Part shown: in pieces, positions 53,255 through 61,335 of the stretch
How the letters are laid out: the number at the start of each line of letters is the position of its first letter
Position numbering within the stretch: the stretch's first letter is position 1
Assembly: GCF_021991925.1 (NCBI RefSeq)
Contig: NZ_RXZI01000002.1
Span: 310,001 to 374,000 of the forward strand
Reading direction: 5' to 3'
Source of the DNA: Sutcliffiella horikoshii
GTDB taxonomy: Bacteria; Bacillota; Bacilli; Bacillales; Bacillaceae_I
DNA length: 64,000 bases
The notes under the pieces: model-generated
The model's input: only the letters and a program-made list of their open reading frames with translations
Database searches by the model: none
What the model was told of the DNA's origin: nothing
Translations under genes and position numbers: made by a program

Positions 53255-54040
53255 ATGAAAAAAGGATATATTTTCGACCTCGACGGCACTGTTTACCTTG
53301 GGGATAAAGAAATTGATGGCGCAGCAGAAACGATTCAACTGATAAAAGAGAGGGGAGACCAAGTAGTCTTCCTCTCCAATAACCCTGCCAATTCAAGACT
53401 TGCTTATAAAAGAAAGCTAGAAAAAATGGGCATAGATGTGGACCTCTATGAAATTATCAATTCAGGCTACGTTACTGCTAAGTACTTAAAGGAAGTCATG
53501 AAACCGGATGAAAGAGTATGGGTAATCGGCGAATCCCCTTTATATGAAGAACTGGATATGATGGAAGTGCCAATCACCCATGACCCCACAAAGGCAACGT
53601 ATGCACTAGTGTCATGGGATAGGGACTTTACTTACGGAAAACTGACACAGGCCTTTCTCGCTTGGAAAAACGGAGCCAGCTTCCTTGCGACCAACCCGGA
53701 CCGCACCTGCCCGGTTCCAGGAGGTCAAATTCCAGATTGCGGAGCCATTATCGGAGCGATTGAAGGTGCGACAGGGGACGCCATATCAACGATCATCGGA
53801 AAACCATCCCGAATCATGGCACAGGTCGCGGCAGATCATCTGAATATGGAATTGTGTGATTGTATCATGGTGGGAGACAGGCTAGAAACAGATATAAAAA
53901 TGGGGAATGACGTGGGCATGCAAACGATTCTGGTCCTGACAGGGATAACGAAAAAAACGAGCATCAACTCGAACGTAGCTCAGCCCACTTACATTCTTAA
54001 CAGCATTAAAGATATACCAAGACTAAAAGTAGAAGTATAA
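53255..54040 (+). CDS. HAD-IIA family phosphatase (NagD/AraL-like)
   Basis: 261 residues. Motif I D-L-D-G-T-V at residues 7-12, motif II L-S-N-N-P, Lys motif G-K-P-S and motif IV V-G-D-R-L-E-T-D-I. The cap is of the IIA type, seen in NagD and glycerol-phosphate phosphatases. AGGTGGTG precedes the ATG. It lies between the importer and glpP, so a role in dephosphorylating an imported phosphate ester such as glycerol phosphate is inferred. Confidence 0.9.
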   Translation: MKKGYIFDLDGTVYLGDKEIDGAAETIQLIKERGDQVVFLSNNPANSRLAYKRKLEKMGIDVDLYEIINSGYVTAKYLKEVMKPDERVWVIGESPLYEELDMMEVPITHDPTKATYALVSWDRDFTYGKLTQAFLAWKNGASFLATNPDRTCPVPGGQIPDCGAIIGAIEGATGDAISTIIGKPSRIMAQVAADHLNMELCDCIMVGDRLETDIKMGNDVGMQTILVLTGITKKTSINSNVAQPTYILNSIKDIPRLKVEV

Positions 54041-54057
54041 GGAAGGAAGGTGAAAAG

Positions 54058-54627
54058 ATGGCTATCAATATCGTAGACATGGTTGATTCACAAGTGATTG
54101 CCGCAATAGACGCACCTGAAAAGATCCAAGAAGCCATTAACAGCAAAGCGAACATCGCCTTCCTCTTAACCGGCACTATCTTTACACTCCCAGACTACAT
54201 AAAGCAGCTAAAACAAACAGGCATGTACGTGTTCCTACATTTAGATTTTATAGAAGGCATATCAAATGATAAAAGCGGCATCCAATACATCGCCCAAGTC
54301 CTACGACCGACAGGAATCATCACCACCAAGAACCACCTGATCAAATTTGCAAAGGAAGAGGGGCTGAATACCATCCAACGCCTCTTCCTGATCGACCACA
54401 ACGCCATCAAAAAAGGCCAAAGAATGGTCGAAACATCCCAACCTGACGCAGTCGAAGTCCTGCCAGGCATCATGCCTCGAGTCATCTACAACCTGACCGA
54501 AACATTCCCCACCCCCATCATCGCCGGCGGACTCATCGAAAACGAAACCGAGATTCATGATTCCCTAAAGGCTGGTGCCTTAGCTATCTCCGTGGGTAAC
54601 CCTGATTTGTGGAGGTGCGGGGTTTAG
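54058..54627 (+). CDS. glpP: Glycerol-3-phosphate-responsive antiterminator GlpP
   Basis: 189 residues. The family blocks are present: V-F-L-H-L-D-F-I-E-G-I, G-I-I-T-T-K-N-H-L-I, Q-R-L-F-L-I-D, P-D-A-V-E-V-L-P-G-I-M-P and P-I-I-A-G-G-L-I, in a TIM-barrel-like protein. GlpP with glycerol-3-phosphate binds leader mRNA and prevents termination upstream of glp genes in B. subtilis. GGAAGGAAGGTG precedes the ATG, 17 bp after the HAD gene. It is last in the operon that starts with a terminator-bearing leader and probably controls that leader and the divergent one. Confidence 0.9.
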   Translation: MAINIVDMVDSQVIAAIDAPEKIQEAINSKANIAFLLTGTIFTLPDYIKQLKQTGMYVFLHLDFIEGISNDKSGIQYIAQVLRPTGIITTKNHLIKFAKEEGLNTIQRLFLIDHNAIKKGQRMVETSQPDAVEVLPGIMPRVIYNLTETFPTPIIAGGLIENETEIHDSLKAGALAISVGNPDLWRCGV

Positions 54628-54734
54628 GGGGAAGGCACGCCGGTCAATTTTAGCTTTAAATTTGTAAATAGAAATTGGTTTTTTGGTGTAGGAAAGGAAC
54701 GGTAAACGAAATCAAAACTCGGTAGGTGATCAAC

Positions 54735-55673
54735 TTGTCAAAAATCGTAGTAGTGGGAAGCTATGTCGTAGATTTAACAGCAAGAACTCCCCACATGCCT
54801 AAACCAGGAGAAACCGTGTTGGGTGGCCCGTTTAAAATGGGTCCCGGTGGAAAAGGTGGAAACCAAGCAGTGGCTGCCGCACGATTGGGAGCCCAAGTTA
54901 CCATGGTCACCAAGGTGGGGAAAGACCTATTCGGGGATGATGCGATTCGAAATTTTAAAAATGAAGGCATTGATTCGCGATTTATCAACCAAGTGGAAGA
55001 CGAATCTACCGGCGCAGCCCTGATAGCAGTGGATGACTCAGGGGAAAATATGATCGTCGTATCGCTCGGTGCTTGCGGTACCATTACGGAAGAAGAAGTC
55101 CTAAGAGCAAAAGCGGCCTTTCAAGAAGGGGATATCATTCTCGTACAACTGGAAACTTCAATGGTTGCCATCAGCACCACCATCAACTTGGCAAATAAAC
55201 TTTCAAAACCAGTGATCCTAAATCCGGCACCATTTCAAAAAATATCAGATGAACTCCTAGCAAAAGTGAACTATATCACACCTAACGAAACCGAAGCCGG
55301 ACTACTTACAGGGGTGAAAGTGACAGACTCAGAGTCAGCAAGAAAAGCTGCAGAAATACTGCTAACTAAAGGTATAGACACGGTTATCATCACTCTCGGG
55401 AAACAAGGCTGCTACCTTATACAAAAAGGAGAGAGCACCGGCAAAGTCATACCAGGCTACCAAGTCCAAGCCGTTGACACAACCGGCGCAGGAGACGCCT
55501 TCAACGGCGGATTCGCCCACTTCCTAGCAGAAGGCAAATCCGTAGAAGCTGCGTGCCAAAGGGCCAATGCAGTAGCAGCCCTATCTGTCACCAAATCCGG
55601 CACATCCCCAGCTATGCCATATGGTGAGGAAGTGGAAAAGTTGGTAGGGGAGTCGAGGGGACAGGGGCACTGA
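54735..55673 (+). CDS. PfkB-family sugar kinase (ribokinase-like)
   Basis: 312 residues from a TTG after GGTAGGTGAT. N-terminal G-G-K-G-G-N-Q-A-V-A-A-A-R-L-G and C-terminal D-T-T-G-A-G-D-A-F-N-G-G, with Asp as catalytic base. It resembles ribokinases most. The last residues E-S-R-G-Q-G-H and stop are encoded by a degraded REP-like repeat, so the original C-terminus was replaced. A 107-bp gap separates it from glpP; cotranscription is possible. Substrate unknown. Confidence 0.87.
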   Translation: MSKIVVVGSYVVDLTARTPHMPKPGETVLGGPFKMGPGGKGGNQAVAAARLGAQVTMVTKVGKDLFGDDAIRNFKNEGIDSRFINQVEDESTGAALIAVDDSGENMIVVSLGACGTITEEEVLRAKAAFQEGDIILVQLETSMVAISTTINLANKLSKPVILNPAPFQKISDELLAKVNYITPNETEAGLLTGVKVTDSESARKAAEILLTKGIDTVIITLGKQGCYLIQKGESTGKVIPGYQVQAVDTTGAGDAFNGGFAHFLAEGKSVEAACQRANAVAALSVTKSGTSPAMPYGEEVEKLVGESRGQGH

Positions 55674-55678
55674 CCCCC
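55650..55678 (+). repeat. Degraded REP-like repeat forming the kinase 3' end
   Basis: AGTCGAGGGGACAGG matches the family's left arm and centre; the right side has become GGCACTGACCCCC. It contributes the last six codons and the stop of the kinase gene. Confidence 0.7.
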
Positions 55679-55867
55679 GTCTTGGCTTTAGAGGTTGAAA
55701 GTATACAGGGACGGAAAAAAGAAAGAAGGGTGTGAGGGATGCCTCCACCCTTCTTTGTGTGTGGAGAATTATCTAATTGTGAAATAAATAGATAGCGAAT
55801 ATATAACAATTCTATAAATCTCATTAACATCGTTTAACTGACTAAAGCCTCAAAAATAACGTGAAAT

Positions 55868-55892
55868 GTTTATGTATGTTAATCGAGGGAAT
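55868..55892 (+). promoter_or_regulatory. Candidate SigB promoter for the DUF2512 gene
   Basis: GTTTAT, 13 bp, GGGAAT: close to GTTTAA-N12-15-GGGWAW. It lies about 45 bp upstream of the start codon. Confidence 0.6.
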
Positions 55893-55937
55893 TTAAGAAC
55901 AAAAGTCGAAAATACTCAATAAAGGAGTGCATGTAAT

Positions 55938-56336
55938 ATGGCAAAGCTGTTAACTGCAATAGGTATCAAGTTTGTGGCAACCTTAGTTCTGTTGTATGTA
56001 ATCCTCGGGGCAATTGGAGGTCTCTCTTTTGGAAGCGTTCTCTTGATTGCCGTTGTTCTTGGACTTGTTTCCTATATGGTGGGGGATATGCTTATTCTAG
56101 CTAAAACGAATAATATAACTGCTACCATAGCTGATTTAGGACTCGCATTTGTACTGATATGGTTGATGGCTACAAGCTTCTCAGATGGAGGAATCATCGG
56201 AACAGCAATCATTGCCGCCATTGCTGTTACGGTATTTGAATTCTTCTTCCACGAATACCTCTTAAGAAAGGTATACGATGGCAGATCATCTGATAGAGTT
56301 GCCCCTCATAAAACCGAGAAAAGCTACACTAATTAA
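55938..56336 (+). CDS. DUF2512 (YndM-like) membrane protein
   Basis: 132 residues with four transmembrane helices (about 7-28, 31-52, 60-80, 83-108) and a short charged tail (F-F-H-E-Y-L-L-R-K-V-Y). Spacing and the conserved G-D-M-L-I-L loop match DUF2512. AAAGGAGTG precedes the ATG. A SigB-like promoter suggests stress induction. Function unknown. Confidence 0.82.
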   Translation: MAKLLTAIGIKFVATLVLLYVILGAIGGLSFGSVLLIAVVLGLVSYMVGDMLILAKTNNITATIADLGLAFVLIWLMATSFSDGGIIGTAIIAAIAVTVFEFFFHEYLLRKVYDGRSSDRVAPHKTEKSYTN

Positions 56337-56350
56337 CATAAGGCTAGACA

Positions 56351-56382
56351 GAGGGTGTCCAAGTGGGGGCACTCTTTTTTTT
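56351..56382 (+). terminator. Rho-independent terminator
   Basis: GAG-TGTCC (two bulged G) pairs with GGGCA-CTC, followed by TTTTTTTT. Confidence 0.75.
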
Positions 56383-56572
56383 GAGGGTCCAAATAAAAAA
56401 CTTTTTGGTATAAAGGTAGGGAAGCTCCCCCTTCTATATATAGTATAGACATCACTTTTTTAGTAAGATTAAAAGACCATATTATGAATTTTTTGGAAGT
56501 TAATATATCTTCGAGCTAATTTATGAAGTATAGTAGAAATATAGACTATATACATAAAAGTGAGGTTAAGAC

Positions 56573-57265
56573 ATGGTGACGAGAAACAAATCATTAACCG
56601 AAGAAGCTATTATGAAAGCTCTAGATTGGTCTTACGACAAAGCAGTAAACGGTGGAATACCTGGTATGGACACCGCTATCGAGTTGGCACAAAATTATGA
56701 AAAGAAAAGTGGCTCAATAATAGAAAATGTTAATAGTTTAATTAAATGGCAGAACACTAAGAGTGCTACAAGTGGGTTCTTATTAGGTCTTGGTGGTGTA
56801 ATTGTTATGCCTGTTGCAATTCCAGCTAACATCACAAGTGTAATTTTAGTACAAATTAGAATGGTGGCTGCTATTGCCCATATGGGAGGCCATGACTTAA
56901 AGTCAGATGAAGTAAAGACATTCGTGTATACTTGTTTAGCAGGGAATGGAGCAAAAGATCTTCTAAAAAATTCAGGTATTCAAATAGGAAAAAAACTAGC
57001 TATTAGTGGTATAAAAAAGATTCCAGGTGAAGTAATAAAGAAAATTAATCAAGCTGTAGGCTTTAGATTGCTAACTAAATTTGGAGGCAAAGGGGTTATA
57101 AATTTAGGGAAAATGGTCCCCTTAGCTGGTGGGATAATAGGTGGAACGGTAGATGCAGTCTCTACGAATACAATTGGAATGGTAGCACGTAAGTTATTCA
57201 TAGACGATTCTAACGTGGATAAACCTTACAAAGACAGTGAGCCAATTATTATAGATATGAAGTAG
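56573..57265 (+). CDS. EcsC-family protein
   Basis: 230 residues. Amphipathic and hydrophobic segments around 62-100 (G-F-L-L-G-L-G-G-V-I-V-M-P-V-A-I-P-A-N) followed by R-M-V-A-A-I-A-H-M-G-G-H are the EcsC family core. A Gly-rich helix pair (M-V-P-L-A-G-G-I-I-G-G-T-V-D) closes the domain. It is probably membrane-associated. GTGAGG precedes the ATG. No ecsAB transporter is nearby. Function unknown. Confidence 0.8.
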   Translation: MVTRNKSLTEEAIMKALDWSYDKAVNGGIPGMDTAIELAQNYEKKSGSIIENVNSLIKWQNTKSATSGFLLGLGGVIVMPVAIPANITSVILVQIRMVAAIAHMGGHDLKSDEVKTFVYTCLAGNGAKDLLKNSGIQIGKKLAISGIKKIPGEVIKKINQAVGFRLLTKFGGKGVINLGKMVPLAGGIIGGTVDAVSTNTIGMVARKLFIDDSNVDKPYKDSEPIIIDMK

Positions 57266-57446
57266 GTTTTTTTTAACACAAATAGTTTTGATCACAGAGA
57301 GGCGAACTAATCATTGTCTCTTATTTTTATTACCTCATAGGCCAATCCTCCCATTTTCCAATTCCATGCAGGAATTTCTCCATTTAAGTCGAAACGTGAT
57401 AGTTTTGCATATACAGATTTTGTAAAATGATGGAGAGAGGAGGGGA

Positions 57447-59234
57447 ATGATGAAGGTTTTAGATGTATCATCCCTGCATGAGGGAATCAAAGGGATGAGC
57501 CGGCAACTTTCCGAATTGGAGAACCAACTAAATGCCGTGGAGAATGGGATTCGATCCTTTGTTGCCTCAAAGGATTCCTTCCGCGGCAAGGGTGCCAGCG
57601 CAATTAGGCGGTTCTATGAATATGCGCACCTCCCATTTCTGCAATTCTTCCAAACGTTCCTCGCGAACTTTCAAACTAAGCTTCAGCAGTTGCAGTATGA
57701 GTTGGATGGACTTGAGGGGAATACGCACGGATTTATCGATGAGGGATTCCTGACAAGTGAACTGGAGAACGGATTGAATCAAATTAACCGAATGGTGGCA
57801 GAACTGACAGGAGAAACGAATTCCCAACTCAGCCGAGTGGGTGACATCGTGTACCTCCCAAGGCTGCAGGATCATCAGTTTCATGAGGGCATCCAGCAAG
57901 CCAAGCAATCTGCCAGACAAACGGTGGACAAGTTGCACCAGTTCGACTACCAACAAACCCAGTCGTTCACTGGTTTGGTGGAGGACTTGTCGCTAATCAA
58001 TAGTTACATAGAGGAAATGAGCCAGCAGTTTGCATCTGGTAAGATAAATATGAAGAGCTTTTCGCCGGTGATGCTACAGGATTTGGAGGCGTACGGGAAG
58101 TTGCAGACGAGGCTATACAACCAGACCGTCATGCAGCGATGGAACAGCGAGCATTATCCGGAGCTTGGGGTGTTCTATCCAGTGAGGCATGCGGCGTCGT
58201 TTGATCAGTGGGTTAATCCGAGTTGTGCGAAACCGGAGCCGAAGAAAAAGTCCATGGGAGAAGCATTGTGGGACTTTAATGTAGGTTTTGGCGAGGGAGT
58301 CATTTCAGCTGTTTCAGACACTTGGGACGGGATTAAACGATTAGCAACAGAGCCCGACCAGGTGGTGAAAGAAACAATCGAGTTCATAGATGCTGTAGCC
58401 TCGGACCCAGCTATATTACTAGAAATAGGCCACGAGCTCTATAACTCCTTCAACGAATCCGTCATCCACGGAGATGCGAATAGCCGAGGCGAATGGTTAG
58501 GTTACGCGACCACTATTATCGGAACTGCAGTAGTTGGGGACAAAGGGATCTCTAGAGTAGGTAGTACCATTGGAAGACTTGGTAGCCGAGTGGAAGCAGA
58601 CCTGAATATCAAGCTAAAAGATCAGCAGGTAAAAGCGTTGAGTTCCGCTAAGCATTCATCTGCCGCTGGTTTGGAGCGGGTGCGTGAGTTGATGAATGGC
58701 GTGCTCCCGAACAAACAGTGGACACCGGCCTTTGCGGGTGTTCCTTCAAATGTATTGAACAGTTTTCGGATTTATGACAAGGTTAATGATGTAAAACAAA
58801 ATATTATAAATAGGATCGAGTTGTTAGCTGGTAAGGATAACCCAAGGACACGGTTGCCAAAAAGTAATGGTCATTGGAAAGGTGAACCTGGTAATGGAAC
58901 ATGGTATTCAGATAAACCGGAGGTCAAAAGAATTACAAATGGTGAAGGAGTAGAATTTAATGAAGGTAGACCTAACTTTACCCCTTGGTCAGAAGGTGAA
59001 ATAGTATTTGAAAAAGGCCAACTTAGTGGGACGATTAATGATTTTTCATTAGTATATAAGCAAATACAAGAGCAATATAATTTGCCTTCAAAAAATGCTG
59101 CAAAGAAATTATTAAAGCAAGCAGGTGTTACACCACATCATAAGTCGGATACAATAATTGAGTTAATTCCAACTGATTTGCATATGAATATCCCACACAT
59201 TGGTTCTGCATCAGATTTAAGAGGAGGCTATTAG
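57447..59234 (+). CDS. LXG-domain polymorphic toxin with LHH/HNH-type nuclease tip
   Basis: 595 residues. The N-terminal LXG domain (about 1-230; helical, V-L-D-V-S-S-L-H-E-G-I start, F-R-G-K-G-A-S-A-I) targets type VII secretion. A Gly/Ala-rich pretoxin linker follows (about 270-400). The C-terminal tip has V-T-P-H-H-K-S-D, then I-E-L-I-P-T-D-L-H-M-N-I-P-H-I-G-S, the pattern of LHH-type HNH nucleases. GAGGAGGGG precedes the ATG. Immunity-type genes follow directly. The ESX/Yuk machinery and small LXG partner proteins are not in this window. Confidence 0.9.
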   Translation: MMKVLDVSSLHEGIKGMSRQLSELENQLNAVENGIRSFVASKDSFRGKGASAIRRFYEYAHLPFLQFFQTFLANFQTKLQQLQYELDGLEGNTHGFIDEGFLTSELENGLNQINRMVAELTGETNSQLSRVGDIVYLPRLQDHQFHEGIQQAKQSARQTVDKLHQFDYQQTQSFTGLVEDLSLINSYIEEMSQQFASGKINMKSFSPVMLQDLEAYGKLQTRLYNQTVMQRWNSEHYPELGVFYPVRHAASFDQWVNPSCAKPEPKKKSMGEALWDFNVGFGEGVISAVSDTWDGIKRLATEPDQVVKETIEFIDAVASDPAILLEIGHELYNSFNESVIHGDANSRGEWLGYATTIIGTAVVGDKGISRVGSTIGRLGSRVEADLNIKLKDQQVKALSSAKHSSAAGLERVRELMNGVLPNKQWTPAFAGVPSNVLNSFRIYDKVNDVKQNIINRIELLAGKDNPRTRLPKSNGHWKGEPGNGTWYSDKPEVKRITNGEGVEFNEGRPNFTPWSEGEIVFEKGQLSGTINDFSLVYKQIQEQYNLPSKNAAKKLLKQAGVTPHHKSDTIIELIPTDLHMNIPHIGSASDLRGGY

Positions 59235-59789
59235 ATGGAGAAATTAAAAGCAAAGTTAGAGCAAATTATTGATTTTGATTTAAGAGATACCAATACAATA
59301 TGGAACGATGACGAAATAAAGAAAATTGAAGAAAAATTTAATATAAATTTTCCTAATGACTATTTTTATTATTTAAAATATTTCGGCAATGATTATATCA
59401 AAGAAGATTTTCGACTAATCCCATCTTTAGAATTTCAGAAATTAAAAAAACAGTCTCAATTCGAAATCGATTCTTTATATGGGTTAAATAATGATGAAAA
59501 TAATTTGGAGGACAAGATATTTAGTTACAAAAAAATACTGCCAGATAATATGATTCCTATTGCTGATTTACCAGGTGGAGATTTAATTTGTATTGGTGAT
59601 GAAGATAAAGTATATGTTTGGTTTCATGAAATGGAAGGTGAAAATATATTTTTAGTTTCAAACTCTTTTAAGGATTTCATATTTAGTATTAGTAGAGTAC
59701 AACATCAAGAAAGTAATATGAAGAACGTTAAAGTAAACTTAGGGAATAGGTTAAATGCATTTTTAAATAATGCTTCAAATAAAAAGTAA
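59235..59789 (+). CDS. SMI1/KNR4 (SUKH) family immunity protein
   Basis: 184 residues. SUKH hallmarks: I-E-E-K-F-N-I-N-F-P-N-D-Y-F-Y-Y-L-K-Y-F-G-N (about 31-52), then P-I-A-D-L-P-G-G-D-L-I-C-I-G and the strand V-Y-V-W-F-H-E. It starts directly at the toxin stop, with GGAGG inside the toxin's last codons, so it is translationally linked and is the cognate immunity protein by position. AT content is much higher than in the toxin front, typical of exchangeable toxin-tip/immunity pairs. Confidence 0.88.
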   Translation: MEKLKAKLEQIIDFDLRDTNTIWNDDEIKKIEEKFNINFPNDYFYYLKYFGNDYIKEDFRLIPSLEFQKLKKQSQFEIDSLYGLNNDENNLEDKIFSYKKILPDNMIPIADLPGGDLICIGDEDKVYVWFHEMEGENIFLVSNSFKDFIFSISRVQHQESNMKNVKVNLGNRLNAFLNNASNKK

Positions 59790-59800
59790 CTTGGTCTAAG

Positions 59801-59959
59801 AGATAACTTTCAATATAATTTACTTTTAGTCGAGAAGATGAAAACTCTTTGCCCCATCTTATAATCAGGTGGGATGAATTCAGCAAGAAAGAAATTAAGA
59901 GGTATAGTTCTTTTAATGAGTACTTAGAGGACAGCTTAGAGGTAATTGAAAACTGGTAG
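59801..59959 (+). pseudogene. 3' remnant of an orphan immunity gene
   Basis: An open frame without start reads S-L-P-H-L-I-I-R-W-D-E-F-S-K-K-E-I-K-R-Y-S and ends Y-L-E-D-S-L-E-V-I-E-N-W-stop. The pattern is that of the C-terminal strand and helix of SUKH-like or related immunity proteins. It is a leftover from a former toxin-immunity pair. Confidence 0.5.
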
Positions 59960-60049
59960 AGTATTTAAGGTTTGAGGATTAAAATCTTCAAGCCTTTTGT
60001 TTTAATATTTTTTGAGAAGGAGTTCTAATAGAATGGAGTCAAAACTTTA

Positions 60050-60259
60050 ATGAAGTTAACTAAAGAGGAATTAGTCATTCTTGTACAGAAGATATTAAAA
60101 GCTGATGGATCAGAAGAAGAATTGGATAATATGATAGATACGGTAGAACAGAATGTTCCTCATTCCAATGTGAGTGACTTAATTTTTTGGAATGAAGAAG
60201 GGTTAAGTGCAGAAGAAATTGTTAATAGAACACTTAACGATCAATCTAAAATCTTTTAA
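60050..60259 (+). CDS. Colicin/pyocin-type (Im-like) immunity protein
   Basis: 69 residues. The order E-E-L-V-I-L-V-Q-K-I, E-E-E-L-D-N-M-I, N-V-P-H-S-N-V-S-D-L-I-F-W and G-L-S-A-E-E-I-V matches the four-helix Im family; colicin Im proteins have H-P-D-G-T-D-L-I-Y-Y-P. These bind and block HNH nucleases. GGAG lies 11 bp before the ATG. As the toxin tip here is HNH-type, it may add protection, or be an orphan against a competitor's toxin. Confidence 0.75.
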   Translation: MKLTKEELVILVQKILKADGSEEELDNMIDTVEQNVPHSNVSDLIFWNEEGLSAEEIVNRTLNDQSKIF

Positions 60260-60346
60260 TGAGTAGATAGGAATATTTGCACTAAGCCAAGGGAACCATC
60301 CTCGCTACTGATTTTCTAGAAATTCATAAAGTGCTAGGGGGATAAT

Positions 60347-60820
60347 ATGGAAGTATTTGAAGATTATTTCTCAGGACTACAAGCAGACATGGTGGCTATT
60401 TGTCTAGAATACGTAGCCAATAAAGCAGATGATATTTTTATTTATTGTTCATATGAACCTCAAATGTATGTCATTGACTTTTTTTATAAAATTAATGGAG
60501 AAGTTGTTCATAAACATCAGTTAAACAAAGCTGTAAAAGGAGTAGATAGTCAAAATAATCAAATTTATGATGTTTCAAGAGGTAGGCAAAAGACAGCCCT
60601 TAGAATAGGTAATGAAGAATTAAAGCTCATTCATAAGAAGTGTAAAGAGTACAAAAAAGAGATGCCAACAGAAATGAAATTACATTATAATGTAAAGCAA
60701 AATAGCCTAAAAGGTGAATATAAATATGAATTGGTTTATTCGACAGAGTCAGAACTACTGCCAGATGATATTTTTGAATTGTGGTTTAAAGAAGTTAAGG
60801 GAATAGCCTTTAAAAATTGA
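60347..60820 (+). CDS. YezG/DUF600-family immunity protein
   Basis: 157 residues: E-D-Y-F-S-G-L-Q-A-D-M-V-A-I-C-L-E-Y, D-D-I-F-I-Y-C-S-Y-E, F-F-Y-K-I-N-G and P-T-E-M-K-L-H-Y-N-V, then L-W-F-K-E-V at the end. These follow the YezG pattern. YezG is the known antidote of the B. subtilis LXG toxin YeeF. GGGGG precedes the ATG. No matching second toxin is present, so it is an orphan immunity gene. Confidence 0.78.
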   Translation: MEVFEDYFSGLQADMVAICLEYVANKADDIFIYCSYEPQMYVIDFFYKINGEVVHKHQLNKAVKGVDSQNNQIYDVSRGRQKTALRIGNEELKLIHKKCKEYKKEMPTEMKLHYNVKQNSLKGEYKYELVYSTESELLPDDIFELWFKEVKGIAFKN

Positions 60821-60853
60821 CCTTGGTTGGGTTAAGCAACCAAGGTCTTTCTT
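60820..60853 (+). terminator. Rho-independent terminator
   Basis: ACCTTGGTTG pairs perfectly with CAACCAAGGT over 7 nt, then CTTTCTT. It overlaps the last base of the YezG-like stop. Confidence 0.85.
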
Positions 60854-60913
60854 CAGAAGGAAGTTGTAGGTATGTTGATTTATTTTGTGTGAATAAGGAG
60901 ATATATAAGGAAT

Positions 60914-61144
60914 ATGAATAAACAAGAATTACAGCAAACCTTAGATAATGAAAATGTTCCTTGTGATTTATACAATTTAAATGGGGGATTACCTAATGAA
61001 GCTTTTTGCTTAAACAAAAATCAAAATACATGGGAAGTATATTATAGTGAAAGAGGTCTGAGGACTCAAATAAAGAGATTTCGTTCTGAAGAAGAAGCCT
61101 GTGATTATTTTTATAAAACTGTACTAGAAAATTGTAAGTATTAA
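60914..61144 (+). CDS. Small putative immunity protein
   Basis: 76 residues. N-L-N-G-G-L-P-N-E-A-F-C-L, W-E-V-Y-Y-S-E-R-G and F-R-S-E-E-E-A-C-D-Y-F describe a compact alpha/beta domain I associate with small proteins of Bacillus toxin-immunity loci, without a firm family name. AAGGAG lies about 15 bp upstream. It comes after a terminator, so it would need its own promoter. Its position at the end of the immunity stack supports the role. Confidence 0.6.
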   Translation: MNKQELQQTLDNENVPCDLYNLNGGLPNEAFCLNKNQNTWEVYYSERGLRTQIKRFRSEEEACDYFYKTVLENCKY

Positions 61145-61335
61145 ATGTTGAGAGAAAGAGATGGAAAAAAGCTTCAGCACGCCTTGCCAATTAGAGGGAC
61201 AACTTTCAAGAAACAATTGATAACTGGTAGAAGAGAGTTGTGGTGACAGGAGCGCTGAGCCGTCTTCACTTTAAAAATATTTTATCAAGGAAAAAGGACC
61301 CTTGAACCTTGAACCTTTTACCATTTTTATGTGTG
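61145..61335. other. Spacer with degraded repeat sequence
   Basis: Contains GTGACAGGAGCGCTGAGCCG (about 61232) like worn REP fragments and a short direct repeat CTTGAAC-CTTGAAC (61303-61316). No gene seen. Confidence 0.5.
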
